A DNA stretch of 64,000 nt from Acidobacteriota bacterium (GTDB lineage: Bacteria; Acidobacteriota; Holophagae; Acanthopleuribacterales; Acanthopleuribacteraceae), in assembly GCA_002747255.1 (NCBI GenBank), contig PDUC01000045.1, positions 17,287 to 81,286 on the forward strand, in the 5' to 3' direction. The notes under the pieces were generated by a model, which was not told the DNA's origin, did no database searches, and saw only the letters and a program-made list of their open reading frames with translations. Positions 16,956 through 25,751 of the stretch are shown here, piece by piece. The translations under genes were made by a program, and so were the position numbers. How positions within the stretch are numbered: position 1 is the stretch's first letter; every line of letters begins with the position of its first letter.

Positions 16956-19591
16956 GCTAATTTCTCCATTTCAGTTCTCCCATCCTGTAGAACTTTTATC
17001 TTGCGTTCGAGCTCGGCACATTCGGCCTTTGATTTTTCAACCACAGCTTCAGGAGCTTTGGCCAGAAAGCCCTTGTTATGGAGCCGACCTTCCAGACGTT
17101 GTTTTTCCTTCGCAAGTTTGGCCAGTTTCTTATCTATTTTGGCCAGTTCGGCTTGAACATCGAGGTATTCAGTCAGGTCCACCGCGGCGTTCATGCCCGT
17201 GAGAGTCAAGGGAGCCGAAGCCTTGGGCGGGTTGGTTCCCAGGTGAATGTCACCGGTTTTCGCCAACCTGGCAATGATGCTCTGATTGGTTGTAATCATG
17301 GCGTGTTCCTCATCCGTTCCCATGACATACAGTTCCAGCTCGGCATTGCCGGGCAGGTTATTGGTCTTGCGAACAGCTCGAACCCCGGTGATGATTTCCT
17401 GTATGAGACTGACAGCTTTTTGATCCTGCTCGTGAATCCAGCTTGGCGAAACTTCAGGCCAGGACTGCTGCATGAGATAATCGCCTTCCGAGCGTTCGTC
17501 CAGCTGTTGCCAGATTTCTTCGGTAACAAAAGGCATGAAGGGGTGCAGCAACTTAAGGCAGACATCGAGGATGTACCTGGTTCTGCCAAGTAAACGGGCA
17601 GCGGTTTGCTCGTCAGCGGATTTAATCATGGGTTTCAGGAATTCCACGTACCAGTCGCAGAACTCGCCCCAGAAGAAATTGTAAATTCGACTGGCAGCAC
17701 TTGCCAGTCTGAAACTTTCAAGATCCTGCTCCACTTCGCTGGTGGTCTGTGCCAGTCTACCAAGAATCCACCTGCCGATGAGGTCCTGTTCGTGATCCGC
17801 CCAGGCCGGATCGGCTTCAACGCCTTCAAAACTCATTTGCAGGAATCTGAAAGCATTCCAGATTTTCGTACAGAAAGAGCGACCCAGTTCACTTGAGTCA
17901 TCGCTAAATCGGGAGTCCGCGCCAAAAGGCGTTTGATAGACAATGGTAAAGCGAATGGCATCCGCTCCGTAGGTGTCAATGATATCCAGAGGATCCGGCG
18001 AGTTGCCCAGTGTTTTGGACATCTTTCTGCCTTGGAGATCCCTGACAATGCCGTTGAAGTAAACATCTTTGAAGGGCACTTTCCCGACGAATTCCTGTCC
18101 GGCCATAATCATTCTGGCCACCCAGAAGAAGATGATATCGGGAGCTGTAACCAGGGTTTGTGTAGGGTAGTAGTAGGACAGATCCTTGTTGTTTTCAGGC
18201 CAGCCAAAAACGCTGAAAGGCCAAAGCCAGGAGCTGGCCCAGGTATCGAGCACATCTTCTTCCTGTTTTAAATTTTCAGAGGAACACTTGGAGCAATGTG
18301 CGGGAGGTTCAACTTCACAAAGTTCGTGTCCGCAATCGAGACAGTTCCAGACGGGAATGCGATGTCCCCATTTAAGCTGTCTTGAGATACACCAGTCCTT
18401 GATGTTTTCCAGCCAATACTTGTAGGTGTTCACCCAACGCTGGGGATGAAATTTGATCTCGCCCCGCTCCACGGGAACCAAGGCTCGTTCAGCCATGCCG
18501 CGCATTTTAATGAACCACTGTTCACTGAGATAGGGTTCGATGATATCCTTGGTTCGATAGCACCGTCCCACCGCTACGGTATGCGGCTCTATTTTTTCCA
18601 GCAAGCCCTGGGCTTCCATATCGGCAACAGTGGCTTTTCTGCACTCATCGCGATACATGCCTCTGTATTTTTCGGGAACGGCGTCGTTCATATAGGCTCT
18701 GCGATCCATGACATTGATAAAGTCCAGGCCGTGTTTCTGACCCATTTCAAAGTCATTGGCATCGTGCGCGGGTGTAATTTTGACGCAGCCTGTTCCGAAG
18801 TCCATGTCCACGTGTTTATCGGCAAATACGGGTATTCTTCTGCCAACCAGGGGCAGTTCGACCATTTTGCCAATTAAGTGCTGGTAGCGTTCGTCATCGG
18901 GATGAACGGCAACGCCGGTATCACCCAGCATGGTTTCAGGGCGGGTGGTGGCAACCACCAGGTAATCATCGCTGTCTACCAGTGGGTAGCGAAAGTGCCA
19001 CAGAAAGCTGGGTTCTTCACTGCGTTCCACTTCATCGTCCGAGAGTGCCGTTTGAAGTTTGGGACACCAATTGACAATGTAACTGCCTTTGTAGAGCAGC
19101 CCCTTGCGGTACAGCTGGACAAAGGTTTCAAGGACGGCTCTGGACAAGCCCTCATCCATGGTGAATCGTTCGCGTTCCCAGTCACAGCTTGAACCCAGTT
19201 TGCGAAGCTGCTGGATGATGATCCCGCCAAACTTTTCCTTCCAGTCCCAAATCCGCTTCAATAGTTCTTCCCGTGACAGTGTGTCGGGGTCGATACCCTC
19301 TTCGCGCAGCTTCTTCTCGACCATGGTCTGAGTGGCAATACCGGCATGATCGGTGCCGGGCACCCAGCAGACATTGTAACCCTGCATGCGCTTGTACCTT
19401 GCCAGCATATCCTGAATCGAGTTGTTGAGCACGTGACCCATGTGAAGCATGCCTGTAACATTGGGTGGTGGAATAACCATGGTGTAGGGTTCTTTTTCGG
19501 AGTCTGGTTCACTGTGAAAACAGCCCGATTCCTCCCACCTCTTAAACCATTTTTCCTCTATTGCTTTTGGATCATAATGCTTCTCCAGCAT
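16952..19591 (-). CDS. valS: Valyl-tRNA synthetase
   Basis: Class I aminoacyl-tRNA synthetase charging tRNA-Val. The N-terminal catalytic core has the HIGH-type motif in PPNVTGMLHMGHVLN. The large CP1 editing domain carries TTRPETMLGDTGVAVHP, the hydrolytic pocket for mischarged threonine. The KMSKS-type loop is GRKMSKTLGNS. The C-terminus ends in the ValS tRNA-binding coiled coil (about residues 810-879). 879 residues is normal. AGGAGG lies 4 bases before the ATG. It heads a three-gene leftward operon. Confidence 0.97.
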   Translation of the reverse strand: MLEKHYDPKAIEEKWFKRWEESGCFHSEPDSEKEPYTMVIPPPNVTGMLHMGHVLNNSIQDMLARYKRMQGYNVCWVPGTDHAGIATQTMVEKKLREEGIDPDTLSREELLKRIWDWKEKFGGIIIQQLRKLGSSCDWERERFTMDEGLSRAVLETFVQLYRKGLLYKGSYIVNWCPKLQTALSDDEVERSEEPSFLWHFRYPLVDSDDYLVVATTRPETMLGDTGVAVHPDDERYQHLIGKMVELPLVGRRIPVFADKHVDMDFGTGCVKITPAHDANDFEMGQKHGLDFINVMDRRAYMNDAVPEKYRGMYRDECRKATVADMEAQGLLEKIEPHTVAVGRCYRTKDIIEPYLSEQWFIKMRGMAERALVPVERGEIKFHPQRWVNTYKYWLENIKDWCISRQLKWGHRIPVWNCLDCGHELCEVEPPAHCSKCSSENLKQEEDVLDTWASSWLWPFSVFGWPENNKDLSYYYPTQTLVTAPDIIFFWVARMIMAGQEFVGKVPFKDVYFNGIVRDLQGRKMSKTLGNSPDPLDIIDTYGADAIRFTIVYQTPFGADSRFSDDSSELGRSFCTKIWNAFRFLQMSFEGVEADPAWADHEQDLIGRWILGRLAQTTSEVEQDLESFRLASAASRIYNFFWGEFCDWYVEFLKPMIKSADEQTAARLLGRTRYILDVCLKLLHPFMPFVTEEIWQQLDERSEGDYLMQQSWPEVSPSWIHEQDQKAVSLIQEIITGVRAVRKTNNLPGNAELELYVMGTDEEHAMITTNQSIIARLAKTGDIHLGTNPPKASAPLTLTGMNAAVDLTEYLDVQAELAKIDKKLAKLAKEKQRLEGRLHNKGFLAKAPEAVVEKSKAECAELERKIKVLQDGRTEMEKLA

Positions 19592-19772
19592 GCGTCCTCC
19601 TAATGCGGCGACCTCTGCCTTTTTATGTCGTGAATGTGTTAATGGTATTCATTTTATTCCAGTCACTCTAATTCAAGCTGGAATGAGAAAGGATACAACA
19701 ATCTTGTGATGAGATCCAGTTCATTGAGGACTTCTTTTGGAGTGATCCCGCATTTCTGAACCGATCGAGCGG

Positions 19773-22004
19773 TCAGCGACTTCGATAACTCAACTGAAGA
19801 ACAAACCGCCGTCCGGGCTCGTAGATGCCCGATCCGTGTTGTTTATAGAGTTTATCACCCAGGTTCTCGATGGAAGCATTCAATTTGAGCTGAGAGGTCA
19901 TTTGCCAGAAGCTGCGCAAGTGGATCGCCGCATAGCCAGGCGTTCCTGTCGCGGGAATGCGCGTGTCATTCAAATCATCAGGTGACAGACGATTCTGATG
20001 ACCTGCAAAATCAACGTCTACGGCAAAACGGCATGGTTGACAATCCCAGCGAAGCTGAAAGTGCCCTCTTAAAGGCGGAATTCGCGTCATGGGTTCATCC
20101 TTTTCGGTTTGAGTCCCTCTGGTCAAGGCGAGATCGGCATCCAGCGTCCAGCCAAGCGGCAGTTTGTAGAGCAGGCTCAATCCCGCGCCCCATACTTCCG
20201 CACGCCCCACATTGTCCATCATAAAAACGTCCTCTCCCTGATATCGGGGATCACCTTGCCAGGTGGATGGTACCCGTTCTATTAAATTGTCGTACACAGC
20301 CGTGTAAAGCGTACTCTGAAATAGCACCTTTGCAGAGCGATATCGATAGGTCAGATCGCCATTCCACACCGTTTCAGGCTGCAAGAACGGGTTGGGTGCA
20401 TCAAACCCTTTATTGCTGAAGCCGGCAGAAAGAGCGTCTTCCAGGTTAGGAGCGCGAAAGCCCTGTGTTGCCGAAACACTCAGAAAGTGTTTGCCTGTTT
20501 TGTAGGAAAAGCTCAACACAGGAGAGAGATTGTCGTTTTCAAGCCGGGTCAGCCCAAGGGGATCGGTCAGGGTACCACTGTGTCGAACTTTGGCATATCT
20601 CAAGCCAGCCCTCAATGTCATCTTCCCGGAGAGATTCCAGTTGTCTATGAGAAAAGCTCCATACTGAGTGTATCTGGAATCGTCGGGAAACTTGGGCTGA
20701 TCAGGAGTGGTCTCACCGGTCGTTTTGTCTTCTTTACTGGCCCAGCTATCAACGGTGTCATGAGCATAATCAAAGCCATAGATGAGTTGATGCCTGGAGA
20801 TGAACTTGTTGAACGTGGCATTGACCTGTGTGGTATCCACCGTATTGTAACTGTGTCTGATGATATCGGGTTTTTTGGCCGAAATACGGTTTCTGCCTTC
20901 CTCCTGTCTCATCCAGGCGGTACCGAACTCGAAAGCATCCCACATGAAGTGGGGCCGATCCGATTTAAATCGAATGCCGTGAAGACGGAAATCCTGCGGG
21001 CTGTAGGTCCACAACAGGTCCTTTCCAGACCAGATGCGATCGGTTCGCGGGATATCTTCTGCCGAGGACATTAAATTCGTCATGGAAAGGGTTTCTGTCG
21101 GACCCAGTTTGAATCCCAGGTTGAGTGAGCCATCGAGCTGATCGTAACCCGTTGGAATTTGTTCATTGACAGGACTCCCTGCCATTAAATTGCTAAAACT
21201 ATTGTGTTTTAAATGGCCTAAAGCTGAAAAGGAGGCGGAATTCCAATTAAAAAGAGCTGTTTCGATGTGCGTGCCATCAGAGGTGGATACATACTGTTCA
21301 AAACCGATGCCGTTCTCCCGATCCTGAAAAAGATCCGCCGTTAAAAGCTGAATGGTCCCCCCAAGACCATCGCTGCCATACTGCACACCGCTTGGCCCGC
21401 CCAAAACCTCTATCTGCCCAATGGCTTCAGCGGGAACCGAGTTCAAATACTGATTCAGTCCCAACCTGTAGGTTCCGTTGTTAATCCTGAATCCATCGAC
21501 CAGGTAGAGCACTCTGTTACCCGACATACCACGAATAATGGGTGAACCGCCTCCGAGGTTGGTTTTCTGCAGGTGAATTTGCGCATTTTCCTTTAAAAGA
21601 TCCGTTGTCAATTGAGTGGTCTTTTCCTGCTGGTCTTCGGGCCTGATGACAGTGACTTCCGCGGGACTCTCCAGGGCTAACTGTTTAATTCGATTGGCCG
21701 ACACCATTTCGTAGATAGCAAACCCGCGGTGTTGAACGTCAATTTCAATTTCTTCGTTCTGAACATACTGAGACCATACACCCAGAAACCATACCACGTC
21801 ATCGGGTCCTATGATCTCAAAACTATCGTGGAGGTCCCCGACTGCGACTGTCAACCTGCCGTTTCGCGGGAAGGCTGCGATGGTGTTGGCCTGCTTCATT
21901 TTAAAGCCCGTGTAACTCTCCAAACCTCTAAGCTGAATATCCACTTCATTTTGCAGACCTACGTAAATCCATAAAAAGAGAAAAAACATCGAAAATCCGT
22001 CCAC
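19773..22004 (-). CDS. TonB-dependent outer-membrane receptor
   Basis: Energy-coupled outer-membrane transporter of 743 residues. The plug domain (about 100-215) contains SPIIRGMSGNRVLYLVDGFRINN and the conserved turn EVLGGPSGVQYGSDGLGGTI. A 22-strand barrel follows, with typical LSVSATQGFRAPNLEDALSAGF and C-terminal NASIENLGDKLYKQHGSGIYEPGRRF motifs. The first 95 residues form an unusual N-terminal domain between the signal region and the plug. The start is uncertain: GTG at 22004, or ATG at 21989, which opens directly onto the hydrophobic stretch. The last residues (SYRSR) lack the terminal Phe. The substrate is unknown; no tonB, exbBD or transporter genes are adjacent. Confidence 0.9.
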   Translation of the reverse strand: MDGFSMFFLFLWIYVGLQNEVDIQLRGLESYTGFKMKQANTIAAFPRNGRLTVAVGDLHDSFEIIGPDDVVWFLGVWSQYVQNEEIEIDVQHRGFAIYEMVSANRIKQLALESPAEVTVIRPEDQQEKTTQLTTDLLKENAQIHLQKTNLGGGSPIIRGMSGNRVLYLVDGFRINNGTYRLGLNQYLNSVPAEAIGQIEVLGGPSGVQYGSDGLGGTIQLLTADLFQDRENGIGFEQYVSTSDGTHIETALFNWNSASFSALGHLKHNSFSNLMAGSPVNEQIPTGYDQLDGSLNLGFKLGPTETLSMTNLMSSAEDIPRTDRIWSGKDLLWTYSPQDFRLHGIRFKSDRPHFMWDAFEFGTAWMRQEEGRNRISAKKPDIIRHSYNTVDTTQVNATFNKFISRHQLIYGFDYAHDTVDSWASKEDKTTGETTPDQPKFPDDSRYTQYGAFLIDNWNLSGKMTLRAGLRYAKVRHSGTLTDPLGLTRLENDNLSPVLSFSYKTGKHFLSVSATQGFRAPNLEDALSAGFSNKGFDAPNPFLQPETVWNGDLTYRYRSAKVLFQSTLYTAVYDNLIERVPSTWQGDPRYQGEDVFMMDNVGRAEVWGAGLSLLYKLPLGWTLDADLALTRGTQTEKDEPMTRIPPLRGHFQLRWDCQPCRFAVDVDFAGHQNRLSPDDLNDTRIPATGTPGYAAIHLRSFWQMTSQLKLNASIENLGDKLYKQHGSGIYEPGRRFVLQLSYRSR

Positions 22005-22066
22005 TATATAAGAATCATGCGCAGCATCTGAAGTCAGAGAGATGGCAAGTCTTTAACGATCGATCC

Positions 22067-22091
22067 TCAACCGGTTAGCATCTCCGGTTGA
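22067..22091 (-). promoter_or_regulatory. Hairpin in the TonB-receptor leader
   Basis: TCAACCGG (22067-22074) and CCGGTTGA (22084-22091) form an 8-bp stem with a 9-base loop, about 62 bases upstream of the receptor start. There is no T-run, so it is not a terminator. It may be a regulator-binding site or an RNA structure. Confidence 0.35.
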
Positions 22092-22399
22092 TCAAGACGT
22101 CCCTGGCCATTGAATTGAAACACGAAACAGCCTTTTCCTCATTTCCAAGCAAGACTCATAGTAAAACCATTCCTGGGGTCGGTTATGGGACAGTCAGTGA
22201 CTGCATGTTCAATCTCGGGGTAGTCTAATTAGAATTTAAGGGGAAATCAAGGAGGTTACCTTCTTTTCCATAATATTTGCACGAAATGACAAAATGTTTC
22301 AACCACACCTGTTTTTCAGTATCAGACTTGACGGTAACATGTGCATTTCAGCCGCGAATATGGAGTCATTTTCTGTTTTTTAATCATTCCTCAAACTGC

Positions 22400-22405
22400 T
22401 ATAAT
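22400..22405 (+). promoter_or_regulatory. TATAAT box directly before the regulator start
   Basis: A perfect -10 hexamer, TATAAT, ends 7 bases before the preferred ATG at 22413. Transcription would begin at or beside the start codon, giving a leaderless message. The -35 position (22377-22382, TTTTTA) is poor. No Shine-Dalgarno is present ahead of any candidate start here. Confidence 0.4.
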
Positions 22406-22412
22406 GTGCATT

Positions 22413-25400
22413 ATGTTTACTCTGAGAGGGAAGAAACAAGACATCACTATTCTCGGGTGGGTTTTACTGTCTCTCTTTTTCGCTGATTCAGTTCTAGCAC
22501 AATCTCTCAACTTTCAATATTACGATAGCACCACGGGTTTTCCATCCCGCAGAGTCTGGTCAATCTACCAAGATCAAACAGGCAGAATGTGGTTTGGAGA
22601 TTTAGAAGGTCTGCTCTGCTATGACAGCAAGCAATACGATCTTTACCAAGCCCGACACGGGGTGCCAAGTTCACCTGTGTTATCCATTTGCGAAAACTCA
22701 AATAACCTCTATTTTGGAACTCCACGAGGAGCTGCCATTTTTGCGGATGGAAAGGCAAAACGGATTGAATCCATTCCAGAGGCACCGACTCGTGTTTTCT
22801 ATTCCGTTCAGCCTGGCGTTTTATGGGTTGGAGGAGAATCAGGACTCTACCTGCTGACAGATAGTGGAGCAGAAGCGGTCCTTCCAAATGAAGACATACG
22901 TTCTGTCATTATGTTTGAGGAATCGCTCATGGTAGGCACTTACAAGGGTGACATCTTTAAAATCGACTACCCTTCCCAGACAGACAAACGATCGATCTCA
23001 ATCATTGGAAAGACACCCAAAACAGTTCGAAGCATGGTTATTCATCAGGGCAGCCTCTGGATTGGTGCCAGCAGCGGCTTATACAAATATCAGGATGCCG
23101 TCATTAAGCCCTTAACGCTCATTGAAGGCAAGAGTCTCGCTGTCTCGAGACTAATAAGTGACCGTGTCGATACCTTATGGATCGGAACATGGGGCATGGG
23201 AGTTGTCAGATTCAACACTCGTACCGGGTCCATTACAAATTACGGAATTGAAAACGGTGTGCCCTCTCTATTTGTCACAAGCGCTCTTTGCGACATGGAG
23301 CAGAACATCTGGCTCTCATTTTTTAACGGTGGTGTCATTAAATACTCAGACAGAGCATTTGAGCATTTTTCTATCCACGGAGGAACGCCTATATCGCGTC
23401 TGAGCATTGACTCGAAGGGAACAAAATGGTTCACCAGCACAGAATACGGCTTGTTAAAAATGGAACACGGTTCTAAAAAAGCAGAGGTTGTTTCAGAAAT
23501 CCTAAAAGATCAGCCGGCATACACTGTTTTTGTTGATTCAACCGATCGTGTCTGGGTCATTCAGCCACATAACATATTCAGCATTAAAGACGGTATTCAA
23601 ACACACTATCAGCATCCCAAGGGGCATGCGAAAGGTGCTTATCGCTGGATATTGGAAGACTCCAAGAAAAGAATCTGGTTTGGAGGAACCCGCGGTATAG
23701 CTCTTTTAAAGGACAATAAACTGATTGATCTCACTCCAAAAGGAGATCCCATTAAACGGTTTTGGCACGCTGTCGAGCGCAAGGACGGTTCCATTGTTTT
23801 TTCTTCCATTTACAAGTTATGGTCTCATAAAGAAGGCATTTTCAATGAAATCCCCTTCAGAACCTCTGAGGAAACAGAAATCCAGTCCTTGATTTGTACC
23901 GATGACAACGACCTTCTGGTTGGAACCTCCCACGGCTTGTTCATGATAAAAGAAAACGGACAGGTTCATTTGATCGAGAACTTAAAGGATTATGACATTT
24001 CAGAAATGTTCAAAGATTCCTCTGACAAAATATGGGTGGGATCGAGAAATGGCGTTTGGTTACTGGATGGATTGAAGGCAACGAACCAATACAAGCCTAA
24101 GTCAACCATGGGCAGCATTGAAACCATTTTTGAAGACAGTGAGGGCTCCATTTGGTTCATAGCTCATAACCGCAATGTTATTTTCGACGGACACACCTGG
24201 AATGAACGTATGTTCCCATCAGGTTATACCATCAATTCTTTTACTCCTGTGCCCGCCGACATCGATGGAATCAGCTGGTTTGCCACGAACAAGGGACTGA
24301 CATCTTACAACCCAAAACATCTGTTCAAGAACCGGCTAGCTCCTAAAATCAGATTTTGCAAGTTGGTTTTTAAAGATCAAAACAGCATCGACATATTAAA
24401 TGAAAGCGACGTCACCTTGCCCTACAAACGAAATTCCTTTACCATTCAATACGGCTCCAACAGTTTTATTGACGAAAAACGCAACTGCTATGACATCTCA
24501 ATCGAAGGCCCCTACACTACAGAGCAGAAACGAGTTGAAAACACCGAACTGGATTTAATGAACCTCGTACCCGGCTCCTATTGTGTGAAGCTCATCCCCT
24601 ATAACGGCATGAATCAAAAGTCGGATCAGGTCTTCACTTTTCGTTTTCAGATCTCAAAACCCATCTGGCACACCCTGCCCTTTTACCTGCTCGTTTTTGG
24701 CCTCCTGTTGCTGATTGTCTATGGTATGATTCGGTTTCTGGAATACAGAAAAGTGTTGAAGCTGCAAAAAAGAAATGCATGGCTCGAGCAAGAACTGGAA
24801 AAGAAAACAAAGTCCCTGCTAGAAGCCAAAAAGAAGGAAACCGTTTCCGCTCTAACCGTGACGCTTTCAGATCAAATCGCTCAGCCGCTCATGAGTATTC
24901 AGGGAAATCTCGACCTGCTAAATTGCAAAGAAAAACAAATAAGTGAAAACGCTCAAGGACAGTTCTCCAGCATTCAGGAATCATTGGATCGAATTCACAG
25001 GGTAATTCAAAAACTGAGAAGCCTTGAAAAAATAGATTTTGACGATTACACTCCAGGCATTCAAATGTTAGATTTGAATGAAGAAAAACCCATTGATAAC
25101 CATGAGAAAAAAGGCATTCTATTTGTCGATGACGAAGAAGACCTTCTCGAAATATGGAGACTGTATTTTGAAGCTCTGGAGTACAGAGTCTTCACGGCAT
25201 CGAACGTGGACAGCGGCTTGGACATGGTCAGGAAACACAGCAACCGCATTCACTGCATAGTTTCCGATAACAGAATGCCGCACAAAACCGGATTCGACTT
25301 TTATCGAGAACTCAATGAAACTTCATGCACCATTCCCTTTTACATTCTGACAGGTTTCGGCGTGGAGCCTCAATTAAAAGAGATGCTGAAACACGGATTG

Positions 25401-25466
25401 AAAGGTATTATCCAAAAACCCATTATGCTCGATGCTCTGCACAATATCGTCAAAGTTCATCTTTGA
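22413..25466 (+). CDS. Periplasmic-propeller hybrid regulator with degenerate kinase core and receiver
   Basis: Predicted inner-membrane sensor of 1017 residues from ATG 22413, where a Sec signal begins (FTLRGKKQDITILGWVLLSLFFADSVLAQ); longer frames would bury it. About 14 Reg_prop repeats (for example VWSIYQDQTGRMWFGDLEG) form two periplasmic propellers. A Y_Y_Y domain (about 680-740), one membrane helix (about 752-775) and a coiled coil follow. The next segment aligns with a HisKA dimerisation helix, but the SHELRTPL motif reads SDQIAQPL, so the phospho-accepting His is Asp (residue 820). No HATPase domain exists. The C-terminal receiver is intact (FVDDEED, SDNRMP, TGF, QKP). It probably senses a ligand but needs another kinase. 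A terminator lies at 25637-25660. Confidence 0.85.
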   Translation: MFTLRGKKQDITILGWVLLSLFFADSVLAQSLNFQYYDSTTGFPSRRVWSIYQDQTGRMWFGDLEGLLCYDSKQYDLYQARHGVPSSPVLSICENSNNLYFGTPRGAAIFADGKAKRIESIPEAPTRVFYSVQPGVLWVGGESGLYLLTDSGAEAVLPNEDIRSVIMFEESLMVGTYKGDIFKIDYPSQTDKRSISIIGKTPKTVRSMVIHQGSLWIGASSGLYKYQDAVIKPLTLIEGKSLAVSRLISDRVDTLWIGTWGMGVVRFNTRTGSITNYGIENGVPSLFVTSALCDMEQNIWLSFFNGGVIKYSDRAFEHFSIHGGTPISRLSIDSKGTKWFTSTEYGLLKMEHGSKKAEVVSEILKDQPAYTVFVDSTDRVWVIQPHNIFSIKDGIQTHYQHPKGHAKGAYRWILEDSKKRIWFGGTRGIALLKDNKLIDLTPKGDPIKRFWHAVERKDGSIVFSSIYKLWSHKEGIFNEIPFRTSEETEIQSLICTDDNDLLVGTSHGLFMIKENGQVHLIENLKDYDISEMFKDSSDKIWVGSRNGVWLLDGLKATNQYKPKSTMGSIETIFEDSEGSIWFIAHNRNVIFDGHTWNERMFPSGYTINSFTPVPADIDGISWFATNKGLTSYNPKHLFKNRLAPKIRFCKLVFKDQNSIDILNESDVTLPYKRNSFTIQYGSNSFIDEKRNCYDISIEGPYTTEQKRVENTELDLMNLVPGSYCVKLIPYNGMNQKSDQVFTFRFQISKPIWHTLPFYLLVFGLLLLIVYGMIRFLEYRKVLKLQKRNAWLEQELEKKTKSLLEAKKKETVSALTVTLSDQIAQPLMSIQGNLDLLNCKEKQISENAQGQFSSIQESLDRIHRVIQKLRSLEKIDFDDYTPGIQMLDLNEEKPIDNHEKKGILFVDDEEDLLEIWRLYFEALEYRVFTASNVDSGLDMVRKHSNRIHCIVSDNRMPHKTGFDFYRELNETSCTIPFYILTGFGVEPQLKEMLKHGLKGIIQKPIMLDALHNIVKVHL

Positions 25467-25636
25467 AACTTAAAACCGTTGTTTGACAGACCGGGTAAGC
25501 GTGGATCTCCATATGGGTGCGTTTTTCACTGGCACAAAAGGCGGACCGCATTCGGGCAAGTGCGAAAAAGCATACTTAAATCAGTTACTTAAGAAAACCT
25601 TTACAGGGAAGCCTTATTTTTGGTTTTCTCCGCCAT

Positions 25637-25660
25637 TTTCCAGCTTAGCTGGAAATTTTT
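25637..25660 (+). terminator. Rho-independent terminator after the propeller regulator
   Basis: TTTCCAGC (25637-25644) and GCTGGAAA (25648-25655) form an 8-bp stem with a TTA loop, followed by TTTTT. It is 170 bases beyond the regulator stop and before the FHA gene. The stem is AT-rich at its base, so strength is moderate. Confidence 0.75.
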
Positions 25661-25751
25661 ACTCTTATCCAGATAAAACACTTTATGAATCGAACTAAAT
25701 GGATTACAATCAAGGAAATGAGTTAATGGTTTCAAGTTCGGGAGGAACAGC

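Larger units (their letters stand above)
22005..22412. other. Divergent intergenic region TonB receptor / propeller regulator
   Basis: About 400 bases shared by two divergent genes. It contains an 8-bp hairpin (22067-22091) in the receptor leader direction and a TATAAT box just before the regulator start, both listed separately. I searched by eye for the conserved boxes of a cobalamin riboswitch upstream of the receptor and saw none. No Fur-box-like palindrome was recognised. Confidence 0.4.

Noticed and set aside
22005-22340. Cobalamin or other riboswitch upstream of the TonB receptor
   Set aside because: Only one 8-bp hairpin was found; the conserved boxes of a cobalamin riboswitch were not seen.
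25483-25698. 71-codon frame between the regulator and the FHA gene
   Set aside because: It reads through the hairpin terminator at 25637-25660 and lacks a start site.
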